Part shown: positions 17,857-27,195 of the stretch, one piece after another
How positions within the stretch are numbered: the first letter of the stretch is position 1
Layout: every line of letters begins with the position of its first letter
Source: Natrarchaeobius halalkaliphilus
GTDB lineage: Archaea; Halobacteriota; Halobacteria; Halobacteriales; Natrialbaceae
Assembly (NCBI RefSeq): GCF_003841485.1
Contig: NZ_REFY01000005.1
Span: forward strand, 186,001 to 250,000
Reading direction: 5' to 3'
Length of the DNA: 64,000 bases
Translations under genes and position numbers: made by a program
Notes under the pieces: model-generated
What the model saw: only the letters and a program-made list of their open reading frames with translations
Database searches by the model: none
Told to the model about the DNA's origin: nothing

Positions 17857-18573
17857 ATGTCTGACACGCAGTCACAGGAAGCCGTCACGTTTCTCAACGA
17901 GACGACGGCGGAGTTCCGAAACGAGATGGGGGAACTGGTCCAGAAGTACTACTCTGACGAGTACTTCGACGAGATCGGCGGTCCGGAGGCGGTTGTCCAC
18001 CAGGTCGTCCCCGATCTGGCGTGGCGTGAGTGGTTCAACGGGGCGATGATCCCCGCGCGACAGATGCACTACGTCTTCGAGCAGGGGGATCCGTACTACC
18101 GCGACCGGGACATCATCGTCGGACTGTCAGAGCAGATCCGAGACGAGGTCAAACACGCGAACACGCTCGCGAACATCTCGCGGCGTTTCGGCGTCGACAT
18201 GGATTTCGCACAGTGGGACCAGTGGCTGGACGAGGACGTCGCCGAGGCGCTCGTCGCCCAGCACCAGGCTGCGATGGCCCCCGAATACGAGGGGCCGCAG
18301 TACTCGGCGGTCGGAATGCAGTGTTCCACCGAGATCATCGCAGTCCACACGCTTCACCGGATGGCCAACTACATGGAATCCTCGTATCCGAACGCCGCAG
18401 ACCAGATGCGTGAGATCGCGAACGACGAGGACGACCACGTCCACGTCGGTCGGATGATCGTCGAGCGGTTCTCGACGCCGGAGGACATCCCCGTGCTGCG
18501 GGAGATTACCGAGACCAAGCGCGAACGGATCGAAAACATGTTGCGAACGCGCTACGAGAGGACGATGGAATGA
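17857..18573 (+). CDS. Ferritin-like diiron protein with two ExxH motifs, probable single-subunit oxygenase
   Basis: A 238-residue helical acidic protein. It has Glu58, E97-V-K-H100, Glu159 and E191-D-D-H194, the spacing expected for the four-helix carboxylate-bridged diiron site of the ferritin/R2/PaaA class. The ATG at 17857 follows a TATA-like TTCTTTATT at 29 bp. The gene overlaps an 85-residue acidic protein by 4 bases and is followed by an acyl-AMP ligase; a ferredoxin + GNAT cassette lies beyond. This parallels the PaaABC group at 30679-34695. It is therefore a candidate O2-activating hydroxylase or epoxidase on a CoA thioester; that is inference. Confidence 0.7.
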   Translation: MSDTQSQEAVTFLNETTAEFRNEMGELVQKYYSDEYFDEIGGPEAVVHQVVPDLAWREWFNGAMIPARQMHYVFEQGDPYYRDRDIIVGLSEQIRDEVKHANTLANISRRFGVDMDFAQWDQWLDEDVAEALVAQHQAAMAPEYEGPQYSAVGMQCSTEIIAVHTLHRMANYMESSYPNAADQMREIANDEDDHVHVGRMIVERFSTPEDIPVLREITETKRERIENMLRTRYERTME

Positions 18574-18827
18574 CCGACGCACAGGCACCCGAACCGGCGT
18601 CGGACGACGCCCACAAGCGGATCACCGAGGAGACCCGGATCGACATCAGTCAGCCCCTCGACATCGACGAGATGTTCCTGGAGGCGATGGCCGACACCGA
18701 CCTGTTGCACTTCGAGTACGACGATGACGACGACGTCATCGCTCGCTGTGAGATCGATCCACGAGTTCTTCGAAGTGCGATGTTTCTGTACTCCTCGATG
18801 GAACGAACCCCCCACGACTGGCGGTAG
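18570..18827 (+). CDS. Acidic 85-residue protein coupled to the diiron gene
   Basis: Not recognised. The start overlaps the diiron gene stop (ATGA). The sequence is strongly acidic with a run of five Asp near residue 53 (FEYDDDDDV) and no Cys pair or membrane helix. The tight coupling suggests an obligate partner of the diiron protein, perhaps an effector like PaaB or the small coupling proteins of bacterial diiron monooxygenases. That role is a guess from position. Confidence 0.65.
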   Translation: MTDAQAPEPASDDAHKRITEETRIDISQPLDIDEMFLEAMADTDLLHFEYDDDDDVIARCEIDPRVLRSAMFLYSSMERTPHDWR

Positions 18828-18917
18828 TCGTACGCACTCTGCGGATCGGCGTCGCCGTTCGACTCGGCGACGGATTTGCTTAGGTTTATTATGCCGAACG
18901 AGCATTCCTACACGTAT

Positions 18918-20615
18918 ATGCAAGAGAGCGCATGCACACCGACCACCGACATCGAAGGGTACGTTCCGTTTCCCGACGACCGCTGTCAGGAGTACGTCGA
19001 CGAAGGCTACTGGCGAAACCTCACCTTCCACGACGTCCTCGACAGAGCGGCCACCGAAACGCCGGAACAGACCGCAGTCATCGGTCCGCACCGAGAGTTG
19101 ACCTACGAAGAACTCGCTGAGAACTCGCGCCAACTGGCGATCAGTCTCGCGACGGAGGCGGGTCTCGAGGAAAACGACTTCGTCGTGTTCCAGTTCCCGA
19201 ACAGCTCCGAGTTCCTCGAGGCGTTCTTCGCGTGCTCTCGAATCGGGGTTATCCCCGTTATGCTCCTGCCGCGACACCGCGAGGCGGAAGCGCGCCACGT
19301 CCTCGATCTGACGGAGGCGAAAGCCGTCTTCGCCGCGGGTGACCGATATCAGCTCGGGTTCGATCACGTCTCCCTGCTCGACGATGTCGGTGACGAGTTC
19401 GACCACCTCACCCACCGGTTCGCCGTCGTCGACGACGAGGAGACGCTCCCGGAGGGATGGACTTCCTTCGACGCGGCGCGAGACGGCGACCTCGGTTCGG
19501 AACCGTCAGTTGATCTCGAGGATATCGACGTGAACCCGTCCAATCCGGGCGTGTTGTTGCTGTCGGGCGGAACCACCGGCATGCCAAAGGGGATCCCGCG
19601 AACGTACAACGACTACGTCTTCCAGTGGGAGTACATGGCAAAAGTGGCGAACGTCCAGTCGGACTGGGTCGCGTTCCCGAGCGTTCCGATCGGTCACAAC
19701 GCCTCGTTGAACTGCGTCATCGGCGCGGCGATCTGGGCCGGCGCGACGATCGCCGTCGAACCGGTGCTCAAACCCGACGCGCTGATGTCTCTGATCGAAC
19801 GGCACGGCGGCAGCTACTCGCTGCCGATCCCGACCCAGCTGATCGATATCCTCGAGCATCCGGATCTCGAGGAGTACGACCTGTCGTCGCTCGAAGTGCT
19901 CGTCAGCGGCGGACAGAAAGTTCGCCCGAAAGCGGTGTACGAGTTCGTCGATCGGTGGGATATCGGCTTCTGTAACATCTTCGGGATGGCCGAGGGGCCG
20001 CTTATCTGTACCCGCCCGGAGGACGACGTCGACGATCAGGCACACACCGTCGGCCGGCCGATCGCCCCCGACGCGGACGAGGTCCGAATCGTCGACGAAG
20101 CACGCGAAGAGGAAGTTACACGAGGCGACGCCGGCGAGCTGTCGGTTCGCGGTCCCGGGTTCTTCACGGGCTACCTGCGCCACGCAGAGGAGAACGACGA
20201 GAACTTCGACGACGACGGCTGGTTCTACACGGAGGACGTCCTCGCGCTGAACGACGACGGAAACTACGAGGTGTACGGACGGCTCAAGGATACGATCATC
20301 CGCGGCGGAGAGAACATCTACGCACCCGGTCTCGAGGACGTTATTATCGAACACGAGAAAGTCGAGAACGTCGCAGTCATCGGAATCCCCGACGACCGAC
20401 TCGGAGAGCGTGTCGGCGCGTACATCGAACTCGTCGACGGGTACGACTCGCTCACCGTCGACGAGATGGGCGAGTACCTCAAGGGTCAGGGGATCGCCGT
20501 GTTCAAACGACCGGAGCGAATCGAGATCGTCAACGAATTGCCCCGGACCGAAGTCGGAAAGATCTCGAAGGCGGACCTCCGTGACGATATCGTCAAGCGG
20601 CTCGAGTCGGAGTAA
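18918..20615 (+). CDS. Acyl-AMP/CoA ligase, EntE/benzoate-CoA ligase-like
   Basis: ATP-dependent adenylating enzyme that activates a carboxylic acid. The 565-residue protein opens with VPFPDDRCQEYVDEGYW, characteristic of aryl-acid ligases of the 2,3-dihydroxybenzoate-AMP type. It has the P-loop-like LLLSGGTTGMPKGIPRT, the YGRLKDTIIRGGENIYA hinge and the C-terminal catalytic Lys in EVGKISK. ATGs at 18891 and 18918 are possible; a TATA-like GGTTTATTATG near 18883 favours 18918. It most likely makes the CoA thioester processed by the diiron system next to it. Confidence 0.88.
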   Translation: MQESACTPTTDIEGYVPFPDDRCQEYVDEGYWRNLTFHDVLDRAATETPEQTAVIGPHRELTYEELAENSRQLAISLATEAGLEENDFVVFQFPNSSEFLEAFFACSRIGVIPVMLLPRHREAEARHVLDLTEAKAVFAAGDRYQLGFDHVSLLDDVGDEFDHLTHRFAVVDDEETLPEGWTSFDAARDGDLGSEPSVDLEDIDVNPSNPGVLLLSGGTTGMPKGIPRTYNDYVFQWEYMAKVANVQSDWVAFPSVPIGHNASLNCVIGAAIWAGATIAVEPVLKPDALMSLIERHGGSYSLPIPTQLIDILEHPDLEEYDLSSLEVLVSGGQKVRPKAVYEFVDRWDIGFCNIFGMAEGPLICTRPEDDVDDQAHTVGRPIAPDADEVRIVDEAREEEVTRGDAGELSVRGPGFFTGYLRHAEENDENFDDDGWFYTEDVLALNDDGNYEVYGRLKDTIIRGGENIYAPGLEDVIIEHEKVENVAVIGIPDDRLGERVGAYIELVDGYDSLTVDEMGEYLKGQGIAVFKRPERIEIVNELPRTEVGKISKADLRDDIVKRLESE

Positions 20616-20627
20616 CACCCGTTATTC

Positions 20628-20705
20628 TCGGACGGGTTCCGGTGTCTGACATCGGTGCAATCGCGACCGCCGTGAAGCCGTGTCGGTACTGGCGGAAAAC
20701 AGTCG
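20628..20705. repeat. Possible degenerate copy of the palindromic repeat
   Basis: Shares TCGGACGGxTTCC with copy 3 and GCAATCGCGACC with copy 1 at matching relative positions, but the outer right arm is eroded. It lies between convergent genes. Confidence 0.3.
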
Positions 20706-20707
20706 TT

Positions 20708-20989
20708 TCAGGGCGTCTCGTCCGAATAGATTTCGAGATCGGATAACGGGGTCGCGACGCAGGTGAGTATATACCCCTCTTCTTTTTCGCTTTCCGTAAG
20801 CATCATCGCGTCGCCCTGTTCGACCTCACCTTCGGCCCGAACGGTGCAGATTCCACAGTGGCCCATTCGACACTGGTACTGGAGGTCGAGGCCGTGTTTT
20901 TCGGCGGCATCGAGAATGCTATCGTTCGAATCCTCGCTCATCGTGAACGTGATGTCCTCGTTGACGAAGTGGATCGTGTGTTCCGTCAT
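20708..20989 (-). CDS. Plant-type [2Fe-2S] ferredoxin (cassette 1)
   Basis: 93 residues with the plant-type cluster motif CRMGHCGIC (first three cysteines) and a fourth Cys in ILTCVATP. The sequence is most like the C-terminal ferredoxin domain of PaaE and related ring-hydroxylase reductases, but it lacks the FAD/NAD(P)H domains. Its start overlaps the GNAT stop (ATGA). It is paralogous over the full length to the protein at 30679. It probably carries electrons to the diiron protein at 17857; the reductase must be encoded elsewhere. Confidence 0.92.
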   Translation of the reverse strand: MTEHTIHFVNEDITFTMSEDSNDSILDAAEKHGLDLQYQCRMGHCGICTVRAEGEVEQGDAMMLTESEKEEGYILTCVATPLSDLEIYSDETP

Positions 20990-21480
20990 CGAGCGCTTCC
21001 CTCACCTTCGTACGTCGTTTCGACCCGATCGAGGCCGTACTCCCTGTAGAGATCGACGAGCGAATCGTTGCTCGTGAGGACGTTGACGCGGTAAAACGGC
21101 AGGTCGTGTTCGTCCGTGAACCAGCGTTCGGCCTCCTCGAGCAGATCCTCTTCGATGCCGTTGCCCCGGTGTTCCGTCCGGACGTGGTGGCCGAAGACGG
21201 CCCCGTGTTGAGAGAGTTGAAAGATCGGATGAGCGCCCATGATTCGGACTTCGATGACGCCGAGCAGTCCGTCGACCTCCTCGGAGTCGGCGACGTGGAC
21301 CGCCGCTCTCGAGCTGTCGGTCATCTTCCCCAGAAAGTAGTTGCGCCACTGTTCGCCCGCGTCGTCTTTGTGCTGATAACGCTCGTCAGCCGTCGAGAGC
21401 GTATCCGAGTACTCATACCAGAGGTCGAGAATGTCGTCCGCATCGTCGGGGCGTGCATGGCGAATCGTGTATTCGTTCAT
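20986..21480 (-). CDS. GNAT-fold acetyltransferase-like protein (cassette 1)
   Basis: GNAT fold of 164 residues from the ATG at 21480 (MNEYTIRH). The longer frame adds 33 residues with no homology to its paralogue. The acetyl-CoA-binding motif is near HHVRTEHRGNGI. It is coupled to the ferredoxin gene by a 4-base overlap and is paralogous to the protein at 30962. Why a GNAT should be fixed to a ferredoxin is unknown. Acylation of an oxygenase subunit, or use of the fold to bind the CoA substrate, are both possible. Confidence 0.85.
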   Translation of the reverse strand: MNEYTIRHARPDDADDILDLWYEYSDTLSTADERYQHKDDAGEQWRNYFLGKMTDSSRAAVHVADSEEVDGLLGVIEVRIMGAHPIFQLSQHGAVFGHHVRTEHRGNGIEEDLLEEAERWFTDEHDLPFYRVNVLTSNDSLVDLYREYGLDRVETTYEGEGSAR

Positions 21481-21827
21481 GAGTGAGTATTGAGCAGGGT
21501 AGCAAAGTCGCTTTCGGGACGCTGGGCAGGACCGACCGTTCGGACGATCACCGTCGGATCGGATCGTCGACGAGCGCACGTGACGGCACCCACGACGGCC
21601 CCGGAAGAACGGGGACGACGATCACGATCGAGGAGTCGCCCGCAGTGATCGATACCGTTCGGTCCGGTCCGAGTGGCGGCTATCGCATCAACTGAAACGA
21701 CGCTATCCACCATCACCACCATATCTGGTGAGCGGCCGTTTATAATTTCTGGTGGATCAACCCCACGAAGCGGCGTCGACAGCCGTCCAGCGGTATGTTT
21801 TTGATGGCCCCTGTCGTTTTCGTGGAT

Positions 21828-22610
21828 ATGCGGATTCAGACCAACGGTATCGAAGTGGAGTGTCGCGTCGAAGGGCGCGGACGAACCGTCGTCCTCGTTC
21901 ACGGACTCGGGAGCACCCTGAGCACGTGGGAAGGTGTCGCACAGTCGCTGTCGTCGTCGTACCAGGTCGTCAGGTTCGACCTCCGTGGCAGCGGTCGGAG
22001 CGACGTTCCCGACGGTCCCTACGACCTCGAGACGTGGGTCGACGACATCGACGGCATTCTCGCGGAGCTCGACGTCGAAACGGCACACTTCGTCGGACAT
22101 TCGCTCGGAAGCATTATCAGCATGAGATACGCCCTCGAACATCCCGACGCCGTGAGCTCGCTGTCGCTGGCCGCTGCAGGCCCGGGAATGCCCGAGGAGA
22201 AGGTTTCGGAGGCTCAAACGGTCGTCGACGCGATCGAATCCGACGGCATGGAGGCCCACGCCGATACCGAGGTCGAAGAGTCGCTGTCGCCGCACACGAG
22301 AGAGACCCGACCCGAACTGGCCGGGCTCTATCGAGACCTGATCCTGAACAACGATCCCGACGGGTACGTGGCCTCGATGCGGGGTCTGATGAACGCTGAT
22401 CTCCGGGGCGACCTCGCGGATGTCCCCGTTCCGACGCTGTTGATCGCCGCCGAAAACGACGTCGTGACGCCGCCCGTCGCCTCGTTCATCATCTCAGATC
22501 GGATCCCGGACTCAGAGGTGACCGTGTTGCAACACGCAGGACACATGGCTCAGTTAGAAACGCCCGCTGAACTCGCCCGAAGCGTTCACGACTTCATCGC
22601 AAACCAGTAA
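21828..22610 (+). CDS. Alpha/beta hydrolase
   Basis: 260-residue hydrolase from the ATG at 21828 (MRIQTNGIEV); upstream in-frame ATGs at 21795 and 21804 add a stretch not typical of the family. The oxyanion strand is LVHGLGS, the nucleophile elbow GHSLGS, the acid is likely Asp in ENDVVTPP, and the histidine is in QHAGHMAQLE. It resembles 3-oxoadipate enol-lactonase and MhpC-like C-C hydrolases. In this context it may hydrolyse a lactone or ring-cleavage product. Confidence 0.88.
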   Translation: MRIQTNGIEVECRVEGRGRTVVLVHGLGSTLSTWEGVAQSLSSSYQVVRFDLRGSGRSDVPDGPYDLETWVDDIDGILAELDVETAHFVGHSLGSIISMRYALEHPDAVSSLSLAAAGPGMPEEKVSEAQTVVDAIESDGMEAHADTEVEESLSPHTRETRPELAGLYRDLILNNDPDGYVASMRGLMNADLRGDLADVPVPTLLIAAENDVVTPPVASFIISDRIPDSEVTVLQHAGHMAQLETPAELARSVHDFIANQ

Positions 22611-22817
22611 CGCTCGTGCGGCGGCGCATGCTACCGAAGTAACCACTTGTAGTTACTCCGAGACGCTCAGTTCGGTCGGGTTCTGGGGAGTTCCCAAACG
22701 AGGATATCCACCCAGCTCGTCGATTTCGGTGAGAAGAGCCGACGTTCTCTCTGGAGTAGTCACCCATCGGTGTCAACGACAAACGTTAAGAGACAGCCGC
22801 GGTTTTGCTAGCCTAGC

Positions 22818-24275
22818 ATGACCTACGACGGTCCAACAGCGTTGTATATCGGCGGGAACTGGGTCCCGGCAGCCGACGACGAAACGATCGAGACGGTCGA
22901 TCCGGCGACAGAAGACGCCTACGCATCGGTCGCCTGCGCCGGCGAGTCGGATATCGACGACGCGGTCGCAGCGGCCGAAGAGGCGGCAGATCGAGACGCC
23001 GAGTGGCGGTCGATCGGGCCGAGCGAACGCGGGCAGTATCTGTCCGCCATGGCGGACGAAATCGAGGAGATGAAAGACGAGATCGTTCTCGTCGAGTCCC
23101 ACGATAACGGCAAAACGCCGTTCGAGGCCACCCTCGACGTCGACATGGTGATCGACACGTTTCGGTACTACGCCGGCTTTACGGACAAGATCCACGGCGA
23201 GACGATTCCGGTTCCGGGCTCGAGAGTCGATTATACGCGACGCGAGCCGATCGGCGTCACCGGTCACATCTCTCCGTGGAACTATCCGTTCCAGCTCGCC
23301 GGACGAAGCGTCGCGCCCGCGCTTGCGTGTGGGAACTCGGTCGTACTCAAACCCTCGAGTACGACGCCGCTATCTGCCCTGTACTACGCGAAGGCCGCGG
23401 ACGCCGTCGGTCTTCCTCCCGGCGTGTTGAACGTGGTTCCCGGCTCCGGTCGAAACGCGGGAACGGCGCTTGCGACTCACGAGGACGTCGACCACGTCGC
23501 GTTCACCGGCAGCACCGGCGTCGGAAAGTCGATCATGGAGTACGCCGCCGAAGACGTCTCCGGCGTTACCCTCGAACTCGGCGGAAAAGGACCCAACATC
23601 GTCTTCGAGGACGCGGACCTCGAGGCGGCAGCGAAGGGATGTCACTACGGGATCTTCATGAACGCGGGACAGATGTGCTGGGCCGGCTCCCGGCTGCTCG
23701 TCCACGAATCGGTTCACGACGAAGTCGTCGATCGGGTCGTCGAACGCGCCCAGGCGACGCCGCTGGGAAGCGGCATCGACGACGACGGCAGAATGGGTCC
23801 ACTCGTGAACGAATCCCACCGCGACGACGTCCTCGAGTACATCGAAACCGGGGTCTCCGAGGGGGCGACGATCGCCTGTGGCGGCGGCGTTCCCGAGGAC
23901 AGGTCGACGGGGTACTACGTGGAACCGACCGTGTTCACGGACGTCACCAACGAGATGACGATCGCTCGAGCAGAAATCTTCGGTCCGGTGCTCTCCGTGA
24001 TCCCGTTCTCGGATCGCCAAGAGGCACTCGACATCGCGAACGATTCGCTGTACGGTCTGATGGCCGGCGTCTGGACGAAAAACATCGACGTCGCCCACGA
24101 CACGGCCGAGCGACTCGAGTACGGCATGGTCAGCGTAAACGAGTATCCCGTCACGTTCCCGCAGACGCCCTTCGGTGGCTACAAAGAGAGCGGGTTCGGT
24201 CGAGAGCAGGGAGCCGAAGCCATTCGAGAGTACACCCAGGTCAAGAACGTCAATATCAACGTCGACACTCGGTAG
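22818..24275 (+). CDS. NAD(P)-dependent aldehyde dehydrogenase, betaine-aldehyde dehydrogenase-like
   Basis: 485 residues with Asn155 (ISPWNYPF), GSTGVGKS, Glu253 (TLELGGKGP) and catalytic Cys287 (NAGQMCWAG). The C terminus is TPFGGYKESGFGREQG. A TATA-like CGTTAAGAG lies about 30 bp upstream. It is a complete, probably active paralogue of the ALDH at 4388 and of the relic at 16534. It probably oxidises an aldehyde intermediate of the island; the exact substrate is unknown. Confidence 0.93.
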   Translation: MTYDGPTALYIGGNWVPAADDETIETVDPATEDAYASVACAGESDIDDAVAAAEEAADRDAEWRSIGPSERGQYLSAMADEIEEMKDEIVLVESHDNGKTPFEATLDVDMVIDTFRYYAGFTDKIHGETIPVPGSRVDYTRREPIGVTGHISPWNYPFQLAGRSVAPALACGNSVVLKPSSTTPLSALYYAKAADAVGLPPGVLNVVPGSGRNAGTALATHEDVDHVAFTGSTGVGKSIMEYAAEDVSGVTLELGGKGPNIVFEDADLEAAAKGCHYGIFMNAGQMCWAGSRLLVHESVHDEVVDRVVERAQATPLGSGIDDDGRMGPLVNESHRDDVLEYIETGVSEGATIACGGGVPEDRSTGYYVEPTVFTDVTNEMTIARAEIFGPVLSVIPFSDRQEALDIANDSLYGLMAGVWTKNIDVAHDTAERLEYGMVSVNEYPVTFPQTPFGGYKESGFGREQGAEAIREYTQVKNVNINVDTR

Positions 24276-24330
24276 AACGCTCACCGAACGCGAACGATTA
24301 AGTGAGTGATCCGCCAATCCGAACGCGTAC

Positions 24331-24654
24331 ATGTACAAGGCAGTGTTCATGCTCTCTCGAGCGGCCGACCTCACGCAGGAGGAGTTCGTCGAGTACTGGG
24401 AAACCAAGCACGCACCCATCGCAACCGAGATTCCAAACCTCGAGCGATACGCCATCTGTCCGGCCACCGATCCGGAGAAATCGCCTCACGACGGAATGGC
24501 AGAACTGGCCTTCGAGTCCGAAGACGACCTCTACGCGGCGCTCGATTCTGACGAGTTCGGCCGGGTCCAACGTGACGCCGGTGAGTTCAGCGATCCGGAC
24601 TCCGTCGAGTTCATGATCGTCGACGAGCGAGCGCAGACGGAGACTGACGACTGA
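24331..24654 (+). CDS. EthD-family dimeric alpha/beta barrel protein
   Basis: 107-residue protein with the EthD signature around EEFVEYWETKHAPIA and a YA-x-C strand. EthD-like proteins occur with monooxygenases and polyketide cyclases, and some catalyse decarboxylation or dehydration of small aromatics. The TATA-like GATTAAGTG is about 33 bp upstream. The TGA stop overlaps the left arm of palindromic repeat copy 2, so the repeat may serve as its terminator. Confidence 0.82.
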   Translation: MYKAVFMLSRAADLTQEEFVEYWETKHAPIATEIPNLERYAICPATDPEKSPHDGMAELAFESEDDLYAALDSDEFGRVQRDAGEFSDPDSVEFMIVDERAQTETDD

Positions 24655-24736
24655 TACGGTTTGCTGTGACTTTTTCCGGGGCGACCGCAGGACAGCTCGC
24701 GGTCGCCCCGGTAACGACTTACAGTAGACCGTATGA
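24652..24736. repeat. Long palindromic intergenic repeat, copy 2
   Basis: Outer arms TGATACGGTTTGCTGTGAC (24652-24670) and TTACAGTAGACCGTATGA (24719-24736) enclose perfect 13-bp inner arms CCGGGGCGACCGC (24676-24688) and their complement (24699-24711). The inner arm sequences differ from copy 1 but stay complementary, so pairing is conserved. Confidence 0.85.
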
Positions 24737-24924
24737 GACGGGTTTCCGTAGCGGAATATCGGTTCCTAGCACCGATGCGGGGTATCGGTTTCGAATTCGC
24801 CGGAACTGACTCACAACAGACCGTCTGCGGAAGGAATCGATTCGCAATCGGCCGGGCCTGTGAACGGTCCGGAGACTCCGATTTCCAAAGCTATATCATA
24901 CTTGCTATCTCATTGCACATCAGT

Positions 24925-26487
24925 ATGGCACGAGAAGACACTGGCCACGATCTTCGAAACTGGATCGATCGGGTTGAAGACATCGGCTCGTTAAAGCGGA
25001 TCGACAGCGAGGTAGACTGGGACGAGGAGATGGGTGCGATCACCTACATCTCCCACAAAAAAGAGGGCGCACCGGCGCTCTTGTTCGAGAACATCAAGGA
25101 TTATCCCGAGAACTATCGCGTCCTGTTCAACATCTTTTCCTCGAGTACCGAGCGTCTCGCGCTGACGATGAAGGAGGATCCGGGCCTTGGCGAGCGCGAA
25201 CTGATCCAGAAGGCCCGGTCGAAACTGACCGCCAGAGAGGAGCCGAAACCGGTCGACAAGGCAGATGCTCCGGTGCTCGAAAACACGGATCGCGGTGAGG
25301 ATATCGATCTCTGGAAGTTCCCCGTTCCGAAGATGTGGCCGGGCGACGGCGGCCGGTTCATCGGAACCGCCGATCTGACGATCACACGAAACCCGGACAC
25401 TGGCGAACTCAACATGGGGACCTATCGCCAGATGATCCACAACGAAAACCAGACCGGTCTGTTCACCTCACCCGGGAAGGACCTGCGCTTGCACCTGCAA
25501 AAGCAGTGGAAGAAAGGCGAACCCCTCGAGGTCGTCGCCGTCTACGGCGTGTTGCCCGAACTGTTCCTCGCCTCTCAACTGACGTTCGGTGAGGACGTCT
25601 CCGAACTCGAGATCGCGGGCGGAATCCGAGACAGCCCGATCGAGACGGTCGAAGGGGAGATCACCGACCTGCCGATCCCCGCGAACGCCGAGATCGCCGT
25701 CGAAGGGAAGATGTATCCCGGCGAAAGAAAAATGGAGGGCCCCTTCGGGGAGTTCACCGGTTACTACGGCCGACCGGAAGACGACGCGGAGGTCAACACG
25801 GTCGAAGCCGTCCACTACCGTGACGATCCGATCCTGACGTGCGCGCTGATGGCGGACTACCCCGGCTGTGACATCAACCTGACTTACAGCGTCGGTCGAT
25901 CGGCGCGGATCTGGAACGACCTCGATTCACTCGGCGTCCCCGGCGTCAAAAGCGTCTACGCACATCCGGCAGGAGCCTCGGGGATGTCGATGACCGTCGT
26001 CTCGATCGAACAGCAGTACGCCGGCCACGCCAAGCAGGCGGCGACGCTCGCCGCCCAGTGTCCCGGCGGTGCGTACTTCAGCAAGTTCATCGTCGTCGTC
26101 GACGAGGACGTCAATCCGGCGGACACCAATCAGGTCATCTGGGCGATGGCAACCCGCTGGGACGCCGAGCGACACACCGACATGCTCACCGACACCTGGA
26201 GTACGCCGCTCGATCCGTCTCGGAATCCGGCCGACGAGCGACCGTACGGCTCCCAGCTCATCATCGACGCGACGAAAGAGCACAAGTACATGGACGAGTT
26301 CCCACCGCGGACCGCAGTCCGCGAGGAGATGTACGACGAGGTCGTCGATCGCTGGGACGAACTCGGATTCGATTACGATGCGCCGAGCCTGCCGATCTTC
26401 TACGACGAGACCGGCGGCTTCGACGACGACGATCCCGATCTCGAGGAGGGAGCCAGCGGGGACGATGACGGTCACATGACGATGTAG
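24925..26487 (+). CDS. UbiD-family prenyl-FMN-dependent decarboxylase (second)
   Basis: 520-residue decarboxylase starting at ATG 24925, supported by TATA-like GCTATATCAT about 33 bp upstream. The frame is open to 24733, but that part runs into the palindromic repeat. The family motif EGPFGEFTGYYG begins at residue 271, giving the glutamate pair Glu271/Glu276; the cofactor Arg168 is in MGTYRQM. It is followed 126 bp later by ubiX, its cofactor source. More similar to canonical UbiD than the one at 1985. Substrate is likely an aromatic or alpha,beta-unsaturated acid. Confidence 0.93.
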   Translation: MAREDTGHDLRNWIDRVEDIGSLKRIDSEVDWDEEMGAITYISHKKEGAPALLFENIKDYPENYRVLFNIFSSSTERLALTMKEDPGLGERELIQKARSKLTAREEPKPVDKADAPVLENTDRGEDIDLWKFPVPKMWPGDGGRFIGTADLTITRNPDTGELNMGTYRQMIHNENQTGLFTSPGKDLRLHLQKQWKKGEPLEVVAVYGVLPELFLASQLTFGEDVSELEIAGGIRDSPIETVEGEITDLPIPANAEIAVEGKMYPGERKMEGPFGEFTGYYGRPEDDAEVNTVEAVHYRDDPILTCALMADYPGCDINLTYSVGRSARIWNDLDSLGVPGVKSVYAHPAGASGMSMTVVSIEQQYAGHAKQAATLAAQCPGGAYFSKFIVVVDEDVNPADTNQVIWAMATRWDAERHTDMLTDTWSTPLDPSRNPADERPYGSQLIIDATKEHKYMDEFPPRTAVREEMYDEVVDRWDELGFDYDAPSLPIFYDETGGFDDDDPDLEEGASGDDDGHMTM

Positions 26488-26613
26488 CGCTCGCCTTCCG
26501 AACACCACTACCACTGTCTGTCAATCCTAGTTCGTCGTGGGCGGCGTCCACGATGGTCACCGCCGTCCTCGCTGTCACAAGGTATAATTAGATGCCCACA
26601 GAACCGTCTACGT

Positions 26614-27195
26614 GTGCCAAAACGTATCGTCATCGGAATGACCGGGGCAACCGGTCAAATCTACGGGATCAGAGCGCTCCAGCTCCTGCAAGAGACGGAG
26701 TACGAGGTTCACCTCATCCTCTCGAATGCGGGCAAAATAAACGTCACACAGGAGGCGGACTACGAGGTCAGCGAGGTAACCGACCTCGCGGACGTCGTCC
26801 ACGACGTCAAGAACATCGGGGCCGAGACGGCGAGCGGATCGTTTCAAACTGAAGGGATGCTCATCGCTCCCTGTTCGATGAAGACGCTATCGAACATCGC
26901 CCACGGCAGTTCCGGCGATCTCATCACGCGGAGCGCCGACGTCGCACTGAAAGAACGCCGACCGCTCGTCCTCATGCCCCGAGAGAAGCCGTTCAACAGG
27001 ATCCACCTGAAGAACATGCTCGAGGTTACCGACGCCGGAGCCATCGTCTTTCCGCCGTTCCCGTCGTTCTATCAGGGGCCGATGAATCTGGATGACATGA
27101 TAACGCGAACGACCGCCCGGGCCCTCTCTCAACTATCCGTTCGGATCGAAGTCGACGAGTGGGAAGGGCTCGATTCGACGAACGAAACTCAGTGA
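26614..27195 (+). CDS. ubiX: UbiX-type flavin prenyltransferase
   Basis: Makes prenylated FMN from FMNH2 and dimethylallyl (mono)phosphate, the cofactor of UbiD enzymes. The N terminus IVIGMTGATGQIYG is the UbiX flavin loop; EGMLIAPCSMKTLSNIAHG and the PREKPFN segment are also typical. 193 residues fits the family. The start is GTG at 26614, with a TATA-like GTATAATTA 25-33 bp upstream. It is the only ubiX in the window, so it must serve both UbiDs here. Confidence 0.94.
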   Translation: MPKRIVIGMTGATGQIYGIRALQLLQETEYEVHLILSNAGKINVTQEADYEVSEVTDLADVVHDVKNIGAETASGSFQTEGMLIAPCSMKTLSNIAHGSSGDLITRSADVALKERRPLVLMPREKPFNRIHLKNMLEVTDAGAIVFPPFPSFYQGPMNLDDMITRTTARALSQLSVRIEVDEWEGLDSTNETQ

